From: an uncultured Muribaculaceae bacterium
GTDB taxonomy: Bacteria > Bacteroidota > Bacteroidia > Bacteroidales > Muribaculaceae
DNA length: 60,695 nt
NCBI GenBank assembly: GCA_910588065.1
Contig: CAJUPZ010000017.1
Coordinates: forward strand, 1 to 60,695
Direction: 5' to 3'
Numbering within the stretch: the first letter of the stretch is position 1; each line of letters opens with the position of its first letter. The translations under genes and the position numbers were made by a program. The notes under the pieces are model-generated. The model ran no database searches. It was not told the DNA's origin and saw nothing but the letters and a program-made list of their open reading frames with translations. Of this stretch, positions 16,031 through 25,035 are shown piece by piece.

Positions 16031-18883
16031 ATGAAGGTGAGGCATTGCATATTGTCAATGATTATTCTGTCAGGAATAGCTCTCATATCGGGCTGCTCCT
16101 CCAGAAAAAACACCGCCGCCACACGCAACTATCAGGCCTTCATTACCCGCTACAACATCTATTTCAACGGCGACGAACACTACAAGCAGACCCTCAAGGA
16201 TATGGAGAGCGGCTATGAGGACGACTTCACCACCCTGCTGCCGATGCACCCCGCCGAAGCCCGCTCGAACCCCAAGGCGCCGCAACCCAGCGGCTCATTC
16301 ACCCGCTCAATTGAAAAAGCGCAGAAAGCGATACAGCTACGCTCAATAAAGAGAAAGCCGCGACGCACCCCCGGCAAGAGCCGCGACCCCGAATATCGCG
16401 AATGGCTCAAACGCGAGGAGTACAACCCTTTTATTCACAATGCCTGGATGATGCTCGCCAAAAGCCAGTATATGGACGGTGATTTTCTCGGAGCAGCATC
16501 CACCTTCATGTACATAGCGCGCCATTTCGGCTGGCTCCCCGCAACAGTTGCCGAAGCGAAGATATGGCAGGCAAGGAGCTACTGCGCCGCCGGTTGGGTG
16601 ACAGAGGCTCAGGCCATCCTTGACCGGGTGAGGGAAAAGGAGCTGTCAACCGATGCGCTCAAAGGGCAATACGCTTTCGCAGATGCCGACATAAAGATAG
16701 CGTCGGGACACTATGACGAGGCTATCGCTCCGCTGCGCACAGCCATAGCATCCGCCTCCGGCATCCAGAAAACAAGGCTTACCTTCCTCCTTGGGCAGCT
16801 GCTGCAGCGCAAAGGGGATAATGCCGCAGCTTCTGAAGCTTTCAAAAAGGTGAGCGGCAGCATATCCGCGCCATACCGCACCAAATTCAACGCGCGCATA
16901 CGTCAGGGCGCAACCGCCTCCGGCTCTCAGGCAGATGCCGAGCTGAAGGCAATACGCCGCATGACCCGTTACGAGAGAAATAAACCTTATCTTGACCAGA
17001 TTCATTACGCCGAAGGAAATCTGCTGCTCGCCAAAGGTGACACCCTCGGCGCTGTCAAGGCTTATTCCGATGCTGTGACCAAGTCCACCCGTCAGGGCAT
17101 TGACATGGCCATAGCAAATATCGCGCTCGGGGAACTGTATTTCGCACTCGGCGACTATGACAAGGCCCAGCCATGCTACTCAGCGTCGGTGTCGCTGTTA
17201 GGTGACGACTACCCTGACCTCAGAAACATACTTCTGCGCTCTGATGTGCTTGACGAGCTGGCTGTCCACTCACGCAACGTCCATGTGCAGGATTCACTCC
17301 TGCAGCTGGCCGATATGCCGCGCGAGGAGCAGCTCAAAGTGATTGACCGTATTATCAGCGAGCTGAAAAAGCGTCAGGAAGAGGAGCGCCGCGAGCTTGA
17401 ACGACAGCAGCGCGAGGAGGAGGAATCAGCAGCTTCAGGCAATCAGAACACCTCTGCAAACGCCCAGGCGCCCACAGCCTTCACTCTCAACTCCGACAAC
17501 TCATGGTATTTCTACAACCAAAGCGTCAAAACCGCCGGAGCCGCCGAATTCAGGCGACGTTGGGGCGGCCGCAAACTGGAGGATAACTGGCGCAGAAGAA
17601 ACAAAAGCGATTTCGCCGCCATCGGCGAGGAACCGGTTGCAGATGAATCACAAACAGACACAGTGGCCGCTGCCGACACCCCGGAGGAGAATACTCCAGC
17701 CGCAAACGACCCTCTGGCTCGCGAATACTACCTCAAGGATATCCCCGCAACCGATGAACAGCGCACCGCCGCCCATAGCATTATCCAGGAGGGACTGTAC
17801 AACATGGGACTTATACTCAAGGACAAACTCGAGGACTATCCCGCCGCGGCAAAGCCCTGGCTCCGGCTGCTGGAGGAATATCCCGACAATGTGTACCGCC
17901 TCGACACATATTATAATATGTACCTCATGTATATGCGCGCGGGCGATATAGCGCAAGCCGAGAAATACCGTGCCCTGATAACCGCCGACTTCGCCGATTC
18001 ACCCCTCGGCTCAGCGATGACCGACCCGCAGTATCTCGAAAATCTCAAGGCGATGCCCCGCCGGCAGGAAGAGCTTTATCAAAAAGCATATTCCGACTTT
18101 ACAGACAACAACATCTCAGGGGTGCGCACAGCAGTAAGCGAGGCCAAGGAGAAATATCCCCTGAGCCCGCTGATGCCAAAATTTCTCTTTCTTGAAGCTC
18201 TAACCTTTGTGAATGAGGGCAATACCGATGAATTTGTATCATCGCTGCGCACCATTATCGACAAATACCCCGATGCGGAGGTGGCTCCCCTCGCCTCCTC
18301 TTACCTCAAAGGTGCCACCGGCGGAAGAAAAATCCACTCCGGCTCCGCCACCGGCAGCTCCATGATACGCTCCACCCGCCTCATCGCCGCCAATGGCGAT
18401 GCCGCTCCTGAAGCTCCGGATTCGGTGAAACTCAACCTGAACCCTGATGCGGCCCAGATGCTGATGCTCACCTATCCCCTTGACAGCGTCAACGCCAACG
18501 AAGTTCTTTACGAAGTTGCCCGTTTCAACTTCAACACCTTCACCATACGCGATTTTGACCTTGAACAGATGGAGTTCGGCAATCTCGGCATACTGCTCAT
18601 CAAAGGCTTTGCCGACATAGGCGAAGTGTCGCGCTACATGTCGATTCTCAACGGGCCGGATGGACTGGAATTCTCCCCGGCAATTGTGCCGATGGTTGTG
18701 TCAGAAGAAAATTTTGCCGTAATTTTGCAAAACGGGCTCACCCTCGAACAGTATCAGCGTGCCTACGACGATGCCATGACCCGCGGGGTGCATGAGGCAG
18801 TGCTCACCCCAAGCGAGTATCCCGATGAAAATGAGATGTATGGCACCGATACCGACAACCAAACCCTGACTCAGGATGAATAG
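16031..18883 (+). CDS. porW: TPR lipoprotein of the type IX secretion system, PorW/SprE-like
   Basis: A 950-residue lipoprotein (signal peptide ending LISGC) with many tetratricopeptide-like helical repeats. The N-terminus of the mature protein (TRNYQAFITRYNIYFNGDEHYK) is the hallmark of the PorW/SprE family, needed for type IX secretion in Porphyromonas and for gliding and secretion in Flavobacterium. A Lys/Arg/Glu-rich coiled stretch lies near residues 440-465 and a low-complexity Pro/Ala/Glu segment follows. Start 16031 is fixed by the signal peptide; the longer frame overlaps the permease gene. It overlaps porX by 8 bp. The envelope role is taken from the family. Confidence 0.88.
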   Translation: MKVRHCILSMIILSGIALISGCSSRKNTAATRNYQAFITRYNIYFNGDEHYKQTLKDMESGYEDDFTTLLPMHPAEARSNPKAPQPSGSFTRSIEKAQKAIQLRSIKRKPRRTPGKSRDPEYREWLKREEYNPFIHNAWMMLAKSQYMDGDFLGAASTFMYIARHFGWLPATVAEAKIWQARSYCAAGWVTEAQAILDRVREKELSTDALKGQYAFADADIKIASGHYDEAIAPLRTAIASASGIQKTRLTFLLGQLLQRKGDNAAASEAFKKVSGSISAPYRTKFNARIRQGATASGSQADAELKAIRRMTRYERNKPYLDQIHYAEGNLLLAKGDTLGAVKAYSDAVTKSTRQGIDMAIANIALGELYFALGDYDKAQPCYSASVSLLGDDYPDLRNILLRSDVLDELAVHSRNVHVQDSLLQLADMPREEQLKVIDRIISELKKRQEEERRELERQQREEEESAASGNQNTSANAQAPTAFTLNSDNSWYFYNQSVKTAGAAEFRRRWGGRKLEDNWRRRNKSDFAAIGEEPVADESQTDTVAAADTPEENTPAANDPLAREYYLKDIPATDEQRTAAHSIIQEGLYNMGLILKDKLEDYPAAAKPWLRLLEEYPDNVYRLDTYYNMYLMYMRAGDIAQAEKYRALITADFADSPLGSAMTDPQYLENLKAMPRRQEELYQKAYSDFTDNNISGVRTAVSEAKEKYPLSPLMPKFLFLEALTFVNEGNTDEFVSSLRTIIDKYPDAEVAPLASSYLKGATGGRKIHSGSATGSSMIRSTRLIAANGDAAPEAPDSVKLNLNPDAAQMLMLTYPLDSVNANEVLYEVARFNFNTFTIRDFDLEQMEFGNLGILLIKGFADIGEVSRYMSILNGPDGLEFSPAIVPMVVSEENFAVILQNGLTLEQYQRAYDDAMTRGVHEAVLTPSEYPDENEMYGTDTDNQTLTQDE

Positions 18884-20444
18884 CAAACCCAAAATACTCT
18901 GGGCGGATGATGAGATTGACCTGCTGAAGCCCCATATCATGTTTCTCGAAGCGAAAGGCTACGAGCTGCTGACAGCATGCAGCGGCGTCGATGCGCTGCA
19001 TATCTGCGCGGAAACAGCGGTTGACCTTGTTATTCTTGATGAGAACATGCCCGGCATTTCAGGCCTCGACACCCTTGCCCGCATAAAGGAGAACAGCCCC
19101 CATATACCGGTGATAATGATTACCAAGAGCGAGGAGGAAAACATCATGGATCAGGCTATAGGCAGCAAAATCGCCGATTATCTCATCAAGCCGGTGAACC
19201 CCAACCAGATACTGCTGTCCATAAAAAAGATACTCCACTCGGGACAGCTTGTTGCGCAGAAATCGCTCTCAGCCTACCGCGACGAGTTTGCCAGAATATC
19301 TTCCATGACCTTCTCGGCCTCCACGCTGAGCGACTGGTATGAACTGTACCGCAAGCTGACCTACTGGCAAATGGAGCTCGAGGCACCGGATTCATCCTCC
19401 GAGATGGCCGACATACTCGCCTCGCAGATCAATGAGGCAAACAGCGCCTTTGCCAAATATGTTACCGCAAACTACCGCTCGTGGCTTGACGACACTGCTG
19501 ACACACCGTTGATGAGCCACCGGGTGATGACCCGGAGAATCATGCCCCAACTTAAAGAGGGCAAAAAGCTGTGGCTGATTATTGTAGACAATTTCCGCCT
19601 TGACCAATGGCTGAGTGTAAGCCCGATGCTGAGCGATCTGTTTGCCATCGACACCGAACTGTACTGCGCCCTGCTGCCAACCGCAACGCAATATTGCCGC
19701 AACGCAATCTTCTCCGGACTTCTTCCTGCCGATATAGCACGCTCATTTCCTGAACTGTGGGTTGACGAAGACAGCGAGGAGGGTAAAAACCTCAATGAAT
19801 CGCCGCTTATAGAGTCGTATCTCCGGCGTATGAGACAAAACTTCACTTTCTCGTACACCAAGATAAACGATTCAGATGCAGCCTCGCGGCTCGCCGACAG
19901 ATTTACAGACCTTAAGTCCAACGATCTCAATGTGGTGGTTGTCAACTTTATCGACATGCTGTCCCATGCCCGCACCGAGTCCAAGACATTGCGCGAGCTC
20001 GCCGGAAGTGACGCCGCATACCGCTCAATCACAGCATCATGGTTTGTCCACTCCCCTCTTAAGGAGCTGTTCAGAAGCATCGCCGCTTCGGGAGCAAGCG
20101 CCGTCATCACCACAGACCACGGCACCATTGCGGTAGATAACCCGGTGAAGGTAGCCGCCGAGAAAAACATCAACAGCAACCTGCGTTACAAAATCGGCCG
20201 CAACCTCGGTGTGAATGCCTCCAAGGTGTTTGCTGTCACCAACCCCAATGCGTACGGACTCCCTTCCACCGGGGTGTCCTGCGAGTGCATATTTGCCAAA
20301 AACCGCGATTTTTTCGCTTATCCAAATAATTTCAACCACTACAGCCGACATTTCAGGGGCACATTCCAGCACGGAGGGGTGTCCATGCACGAGATGCTTG
20401 TGCCGTTGGCTGTGCTTACCCCTAAAAACCAACAACTTATATGA
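18876..20444 (+). CDS. porX: PorX, response regulator with PglZ domain controlling T9SS
   Basis: A 522-residue two-domain regulator. Residues 1-120 are a receiver domain with acidic pocket D11/D12, phospho-acceptor D55 (VILDENMPG), T83 and K105 (IKPVNP). Residues from about 200 are a PglZ/alkaline-phosphatase-like domain with metal-site motifs IIVDNFRLDQW, LLPTATQYCRNA, FIDMLSHARTE and ITTDHGT. This architecture is PorX, which works with the sensor kinase PorY in regulating type IX secretion; porY is not in the window. The gene overlaps porW by 8 bp and tsaE by 4 bp. All receiver and metal-site residues look intact. Confidence 0.93.
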   Translation: MNSKPKILWADDEIDLLKPHIMFLEAKGYELLTACSGVDALHICAETAVDLVILDENMPGISGLDTLARIKENSPHIPVIMITKSEEENIMDQAIGSKIADYLIKPVNPNQILLSIKKILHSGQLVAQKSLSAYRDEFARISSMTFSASTLSDWYELYRKLTYWQMELEAPDSSSEMADILASQINEANSAFAKYVTANYRSWLDDTADTPLMSHRVMTRRIMPQLKEGKKLWLIIVDNFRLDQWLSVSPMLSDLFAIDTELYCALLPTATQYCRNAIFSGLLPADIARSFPELWVDEDSEEGKNLNESPLIESYLRRMRQNFTFSYTKINDSDAASRLADRFTDLKSNDLNVVVVNFIDMLSHARTESKTLRELAGSDAAYRSITASWFVHSPLKELFRSIAASGASAVITTDHGTIAVDNPVKVAAEKNINSNLRYKIGRNLGVNASKVFAVTNPNAYGLPSTGVSCECIFAKNRDFFAYPNNFNHYSRHFRGTFQHGGVSMHEMLVPLAVLTPKNQQLI

Positions 20445-20878
20445 CTACAAAGACAATAACCATCGCATCGGTAGAGGATCTGCCCCGCGCAGCCAAGGAA
20501 TTCGCAGCACTGATGGATGACCGCACCGTCTACGCATTCAGCGGCGAGATGGGGGCCGGAAAAACCACTTTCATCGGGGCACTGTGCAAAGAGCTCGGAG
20601 TGGAGGATGACTTTGCGGGCTCACCCACATTCTCAATCATAAACGAATACCGCTCCGACACAACAGCCGAGCTTATCTATCATTTTGACCTGTACAGAAT
20701 TGAAAACATCGAGGAGGCCTTTGACATAGGCGTTGAGGACTATTTCGATTCCGGAGCGCTGTGCCTGCTCGAATGGCCCGAACGCATAGCCGATATACTG
20801 CCTGACGACACTGTTGATGTGACCATCACTGTCAATGAAGATGGCACCCGCACCACCACCGTGCCTGTAGAGGAATAA
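20441..20878 (+). CDS. tsaE: tRNA threonylcarbamoyladenosine biosynthesis ATPase TsaE
   Basis: A 145-residue P-loop ATPase that assists the TsaB/TsaD complex in making the t6A modification at position 37 of ANN-decoding tRNAs. The Walker A motif is GEMGAGKTT; other family marks are GSPTFSIINEY, YHFDLYRIE and LLEWPERI. It overlaps porX by 4 bp and is the last gene of the operon that begins at aspC. It runs convergently into the ClC gene with a 10-bp gap and no terminator visible. The t6A partner tsaC lies 1.8 kb away on the other strand. Confidence 0.94.
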   Translation: MTTKTITIASVEDLPRAAKEFAALMDDRTVYAFSGEMGAGKTTFIGALCKELGVEDDFAGSPTFSIINEYRSDTTAELIYHFDLYRIENIEEAFDIGVEDYFDSGALCLLEWPERIADILPDDTVDVTITVNEDGTRTTTVPVEE

Positions 20879-20888
20879 GCGGCTTGCG

Positions 20889-22688
20889 TCAGTCTTCCGA
20901 GTAATGCCGGAGCACGCGGCGGTATGAATTGAAGATTTTTGACTTGGACACGAAACCAACATATTTGCCGTTTTCCACCACAGGGAGATTCCAGGCACCG
21001 GTGTCATCAAAAATCTTCATTACCCGCTCCATGCTCTCCCCCACCTCGATGCTTGCGGGGGGAGTGCTCATGAAGGTGTGCACAAACATGCGCCGGTACA
21101 GGTCGGGGCGGAACATGATGTTTCTGATCTCATCGAGGAGAACCACACCGAGCAGCCGGCCGTTGTCGTCAACAACGGGAAAGAGGTTGCGGTTTGACTT
21201 GGATATCACCTCCACCATCTCCTTCAGACTCATCTCCGGCTTCACCGACATGAAGTCTGTTTCAATGACACTGTTGATTTTAAGCAGTGTCAGCACAGCC
21301 TTGTCCTTATGATGTGTGAGCAATTCACCACGCTGGGCAAGACGCATCGCATAGATGCTGTATGGCTCGAAAATCTTGATGGTGCCATACGACAGCGTGC
21401 TGACAATGAGCAGCGGCAGGAACAGTTCGTAGCCACCGGTGAGCTCCGCCGTGAGGAAGATAGCCATCAAAGGCGCGTGCATGACACCGCTCATCACCCC
21501 GCTCATGCCCATGAGGGCGAAGTTTTTTACAGAAAGGTCAAGGCCGAAAACATGGTTTGTGAGCGAGGCGAAGAAGAAGCCCGCCATACATCCCACATAT
21601 AGCGAGGGGGCGAAGGTGCCACCCACACCGCCGGCACCGTTGGTGGCCGATGTGGCGAATACTTTTGTAAGGATAATGAGTGCCACAAACACAAGTATGA
21701 ACCACATATTGTCGCGGTCGGCATAGAAAATGGAACCATCGAGAATGCTCTCCACATTACCTCCGAGCAAGCTCACGATGGAGCCGTAGCCTTCACCGTA
21801 GAGAGGCGGAAAAATAAAGATCAGCACCGACAGGAGCGCTCCGCCGATGCAGAGCTTCAGCCATTGGTTTTTGATGGAGCTGAAGTAATTTTCCATCATG
21901 TTCATCACACGGGTGAAATATAGCGACACCAACCCGGTGAATACACCGAGAAGTATGGCGAAGGGTATGCGCGATGTTGCAAAAGGCTCGCTCTGTATGA
22001 AGAAAAACTCAACATCGTAGCCGGTGAACACGTATGCTATCGTAGCTCCGGTGATGGAGGATATGAGCAGCGGCATCACAGACACTGTGGTGAGGTCAAT
22101 CATCAGTACCTCCAGGGTAAACAGCATCCCCGCAATCGGGGCCTTGAATATTCCGGCTATGCCGGCTGCCGCGCCGCACCCCACAAGAATCATCAGCACC
22201 CGCGGGCTCATGCGCATCCACGACCCTAAGTTTGAGCCGATTGCAGCGCCGGTATAGACTATCGGACCCTCGGCTCCGACACTGCCGCCAAAGCCGATGG
22301 TGATGGAGCTCGCAAACATTGAGCTGTACATATTGTGGCGTTTGAGGCGGCTCTTGTTTTGCGAGATGGCGTATAGCACCTTGGTGACACCGTGGCTTAT
22401 GTTGTCCCTCACCACATACTTCACAAAAAGCAGCGTTATGAGGATACCCACCACCGGGTAGATGAAGAAAAGATAGTTGCCCTCGGTGATGTCGAGGTGC
22501 GAGGTGAGCGCGGAAGAGATGAGATGGATGAGGGTTTTCAGAATCAACGCTGCGAATCCTCCGAGGGTGCCCACTACAAGCGACAGGAGCACCACGAATG
22601 TTTTCTCCTTGATATGCTTCTCGCGCCAGAGCAGAAAAGCATTGAAGTATTCATTAGCCCGTTGTCTGAATATGGAGCCTGCTGCCAT
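20889..22688 (-). CDS. ClC-family chloride channel/transporter with C-terminal CBS domains
   Basis: A 599-residue membrane protein with the ClC fold and two CBS domains from about residue 450. The gating glutamate is present (GAEGP, E140), as are GIFKAPIAGMLF and GGVGGTFAPSLYVG. At the site of the proton-side glutamate the sequence reads LEVL, with V194 where antiporters commonly have Glu, as in channel-type ClCs. The GSGIP selectivity loop is not conserved (position of SHGVTKVL). ATG 22688 is used because the codon 3 bp upstream is GTG; the stop of tsaC and this ATG share one base (TGATG), so the genes are coupled. Ion and direction of transport are not predictable. Confidence 0.88.
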   Translation of the reverse strand: MAAGSIFRQRANEYFNAFLLWREKHIKEKTFVVLLSLVVGTLGGFAALILKTLIHLISSALTSHLDITEGNYLFFIYPVVGILITLLFVKYVVRDNISHGVTKVLYAISQNKSRLKRHNMYSSMFASSITIGFGGSVGAEGPIVYTGAAIGSNLGSWMRMSPRVLMILVGCGAAAGIAGIFKAPIAGMLFTLEVLMIDLTTVSVMPLLISSITGATIAYVFTGYDVEFFFIQSEPFATSRIPFAILLGVFTGLVSLYFTRVMNMMENYFSSIKNQWLKLCIGGALLSVLIFIFPPLYGEGYGSIVSLLGGNVESILDGSIFYADRDNMWFILVFVALIILTKVFATSATNGAGGVGGTFAPSLYVGCMAGFFFASLTNHVFGLDLSVKNFALMGMSGVMSGVMHAPLMAIFLTAELTGGYELFLPLLIVSTLSYGTIKIFEPYSIYAMRLAQRGELLTHHKDKAVLTLLKINSVIETDFMSVKPEMSLKEMVEVISKSNRNLFPVVDDNGRLLGVVLLDEIRNIMFRPDLYRRMFVHTFMSTPPASIEVGESMERVMKIFDDTGAWNLPVVENGKYVGFVSKSKIFNSYRRVLRHYSED

Positions 22689-23257
22689 CACTTGCGTATT
22701 ATACTTATTAAACCGCCGCTACCGAGCTTTATTACCGAGGATGGTTTTGAGCCGGGAGCCTCGTCGCGTCGCGAAGCGGCAACATAGTCGGCCGCAGAAA
22801 GTATCTGCGGGTCAATATCCGCGAAGCATCCGGGCGCGGGTGAGCCGCTTATATTTGCCGAAGTGCTCACTATCGGTTTGCGAAATGCGGTGCACAACGC
22901 ACGGCTCCACTCCTCTGAGGTGACCCTCACCGCCGCGCTGCCATCTTCGGCAAGCAGTTCGGGAGCTAATCCGCAGGGGTGGTCATAGACAATGGTGACA
23001 GGATGCGTGGCCGCCTCTATAAGCTGAAATGCCACCTCCGGCACATCATCCACCCAGCGCTCGAGCGCGGCTGTGCTTCCAACGAGCGTTATAAGAGCCT
23101 TTGAATCAGCTCTCCGCTTGATTTCAAAGACTTTTCGCACAGCCTCGCTGTCTGTCGCATCGCAACCGATACCCCACACGGTGTCGGTGGGATAAACAAT
23201 CACCCCCCCGGCACGGAGCGCACTCACAGCAGCTTTTATGTCGTTATTATCTACCAT
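22688..23257 (-). CDS. tsaC: L-threonylcarbamoyladenylate synthase (TsaC/Sua5/YrdC type)
   Basis: A 189-residue YrdC-domain enzyme that makes threonylcarbamoyl-AMP from threonine, bicarbonate and ATP, the first step of t6A tRNA modification. The family start GGVIVYPTDTVWGIGCDA is followed by IKRRADSKALI and, near the end, PIVSTSANISG. Start 23257 is chosen because the promoter -7 box lies just upstream at 23265-23272; the longer frame runs through it. It lacks the extra C-terminal Sua5 domain. It is coupled to the ClC gene. Confidence 0.93.
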   Translation of the reverse strand: MVDNNDIKAAVSALRAGGVIVYPTDTVWGIGCDATDSEAVRKVFEIKRRADSKALITLVGSTAALERWVDDVPEVAFQLIEAATHPVTIVYDHPCGLAPELLAEDGSAAVRVTSEEWSRALCTAFRKPIVSTSANISGSPAPGCFADIDPQILSAADYVAASRRDEAPGSKPSSVIKLGSGGLISIIRK

Positions 23258-23264
23258 TGCATTG

Positions 23265-23295
23265 CAAAGATAAGATAAAAACCTATCACGACCAA
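23265..23295 (-). promoter_or_regulatory. tsaC promoter (TTG-N20-TATCTTTG)
   Basis: On the minus strand TTG (23295-23293), 20 bp, TATCTTTG (23272-23265). The left copy of the 25-bp direct repeat begins 7 bp upstream of the -33 element. Confidence 0.75.
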
Positions 23296-23301
23296 TTGAA
23301 A

Positions 23302-23326
23302 AAGCAATAAAAAAGACCCGCGGGCA
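23302..23326. repeat. 25-bp direct repeat, left copy, flanking the CsgG islet
   Basis: Identical over 25 bp to 26423-26447. This copy carries only one arm of the terminator hairpin present in the right copy. It sits immediately upstream of the tsaC promoter. Confidence 0.85.
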
Positions 23327-23561
23327 CAGCTCTCTCACTTAATAATGCTTGGATATTACAACTATCGTGATTTACAAGTCTTTTTAGCTATACAAATTAT
23401 ACGCCAGTTATCATCAGTTGGGTAAACAATTAATATCAATAAGAAACTTATTGAAAATCTGCGCATTAGACACTCTCCCTTTAATTCTCCTTTCAATAAA
23501 AGATCCATGAATCAAAATAAAATCCATGAGAGACAATGCTACTGGATGACATAAAAAGAAG
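23327..23561. other. AT-rich non-coding stretch inside the islet
   Basis: About 235 bp with no supported gene, RNA or promoter. The motif ATCCATGA occurs twice within 25 bp near 23505-23530; I see no meaning in it. Confidence 0.4.
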
Positions 23562-23586
23562 GCTGCCTAAACTTGTTAGACAGCCT
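23551..23586 (-). terminator. Intrinsic terminator of the CsgG operon
   Basis: Arms 23577-23586 and 23562-23571 pair over 10 bp with one mismatch around a 5-nt loop. On the minus strand they are followed by TTCTTTTTAT. Confidence 0.8.
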
Positions 23587-23637
23587 CTCTACACGCTTTA
23601 CCGGAGCAAGTTTTTTTATTAGCCCCAATTAACGTTA

Positions 23638-24312
23638 TTATTTAGCCTTAACCGTTGCTTTGACAACCTTACCCCAAGCTTTTTTCTCCTGATCCTTTAG
23701 ATAAGATAACGAGTAGGGACCATCTGGAATGTCTGACAGGACATATGCATTGCATTCTCTACCTGCAACTACCTTATCAGTTGTAGCAGTATTAACAACA
23801 GTAGCAATCAAGCTACCCAATCCACCCGAATCATCTGAAGTATCAAGAGCAATCTTTCCCTCTTTTTGATATAGAATCTCACCAGTGTTCGCGGATCGAA
23901 GGACGTATTCAATATTTACATTGATTTTGCCGAGCAACGCCTTCTTTTCCCATTTTTTTATACGTGTAAACATCACAGCATCACAATCCAACACATTTTT
24001 GAACTGTGTAAGATCGCCATTTATGAACATCTCGCTGTCATATGCACCTTCTGACTGGAACATTTCCATTGTGAGATAAGGAGAGTACACATAGTACCCC
24101 TTCTCTATCAAAGGTAATGCCAAAGTAGTATAGAAATAGTCTTTTGCTCCAGTGAAATTCGTCTCGTTTATTGGAGGCATAACAACAATAGTCTTGGGAT
24201 GCTCGGTATAGAAAGAGCCATATTCACCACCTCTCGTAAGGGTTGATGTCGCACAGGACGACACTATGAATGACAGACATGCCATACATATAAGTTCTGT
24301 TACTTTTTTCAT
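23638..24312 (-). CDS. DUF799 family lipoprotein (GNA1162-like)
   Basis: A 224-residue lipoprotein with signal peptide and lipobox VSSC. The sequence after it (GGEYGSFYTEHPKTIVVMPP, INETNFTGAKDYFYTT) matches the DUF799 family, whose members form an alpha/beta envelope protein of unknown function often encoded with CsgG- and DUF4810-type lipoproteins. That arrangement is seen here: it is the last gene of a four-gene operon and overlaps the DUF4810 gene by 4 bp. Base composition is more AT-rich than the flanking core genes. Its job is unknown; a joint outer-membrane complex with the CsgG-like protein is likely. Confidence 0.88.
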   Translation of the reverse strand: MKKVTELICMACLSFIVSSCATSTLTRGGEYGSFYTEHPKTIVVMPPINETNFTGAKDYFYTTLALPLIEKGYYVYSPYLTMEMFQSEGAYDSEMFINGDLTQFKNVLDCDAVMFTRIKKWEKKALLGKINVNIEYVLRSANTGEILYQKEGKIALDTSDDSGGLGSLIATVVNTATTDKVVAGRECNAYVLSDIPDGPYSLSYLKDQEKKAWGKVVKATVKAK

Positions 24313-24680
24313 TCCTCTATCTGTTTTATGATTCTGGTTATGTAGGCGTTTGCCTCTGGGTACAGTTCAATCTCCTTGCGCATCATATCCAACGCATCTT
24401 GCTTCTGTCCTTTTTTATAAAGATAGAAACCATACTCGGCATAAATACCGGGGGGCACAACCTTACGCACACCATCTTGCACCTCGATAACTTTGGTGAT
24501 CTGCTTCACAAAGTTCTTTTCAGTCTTCTCTGTCTGCTTTTTATTGTTCTGATACGCAGCATCATCATACTTGTGCCAAGAATATAGGTTCTTGGAACCA
24601 GAACAAGAAGCGATACTCAACGTCAGAGCTATAAAAGCTGAGATACAAAGGAGTTGACGTTTAATAAATGATTTACTCAT
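24309..24680 (-). CDS. DUF4810 family lipoprotein
   Basis: A 123-residue lipoprotein (lipobox IASC). The body, with YSWHKYDDAAYQNNKKQTEK and then GIYAEYGFYLYKKGQKQDA followed by EIELYPEANAYITRIIKQ, fits DUF4810, a small TPR-like lipoprotein family that accompanies CsgG and DUF799 proteins. It overlaps both neighbours by 4 bp (ATGA). The helical repeat suggests a scaffold role in the same envelope complex; this is inference from operon context. Confidence 0.87.
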   Translation of the reverse strand: MSKSFIKRQLLCISAFIALTLSIASCSGSKNLYSWHKYDDAAYQNNKKQTEKTEKNFVKQITKVIEVQDGVRKVVPPGIYAEYGFYLYKKGQKQDALDMMRKEIELYPEANAYITRIIKQIEE

Positions 24681-25033
24681 GGGATCTGTATTATCTTTGT
24701 TTCTTGCTGACTTATAAAAATAACTCCGTTATACAACGTTTTGCCGTCATGTCGCACGGTCACATGTCTTTTGCCTGGAATAATCTGATAGGCTGTTCCT
24801 TTTTCATGGTCATGTTTATGTTTTATAGCCTTAGCGGTAAAACGCACTTTGTCATCCACTAATACTGATACTTTTTTACCCACATTTTCTCCGGTGCTTG
24901 ATACCAAGAGATAGGCGACATCATCTTTGCCTCCTGATTGAGCAACTGGCATCGTTGTCGAACAACCATAAAAACAGAAGATGGCTGCAATAAACACACG
25001 AACAAGAGCCGAATCATTGATATTTATCTTCAT
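24677..25033 (-). CDS. Small PEGA-like lipoprotein in the CsgG operon
   Basis: A 118-residue probable lipoprotein (signal peptide ending FYGC). I do not recognise a named family. The C-terminal half is beta-rich, and the pattern IIPGKRHVTVRHDGKTLYNG resembles a PEGA-type surface module. ATG 25033 is used: a start 6 bp upstream would be TTG. The CsgG-family stop lies 2 nt before this ATG (TGATTATG) and the end overlaps the DUF4810 gene by 4 bp. In other CsgG/DUF4810/DUF799 sets I know of no such extra gene, so it may be specific to this lineage. Confidence 0.7.
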   Translation of the reverse strand: MKININDSALVRVFIAAIFCFYGCSTTMPVAQSGGKDDVAYLLVSSTGENVGKKVSVLVDDKVRFTAKAIKHKHDHEKGTAYQIIPGKRHVTVRHDGKTLYNGVIFISQQETKIIQIP

Positions 25034-25035
25034 AA

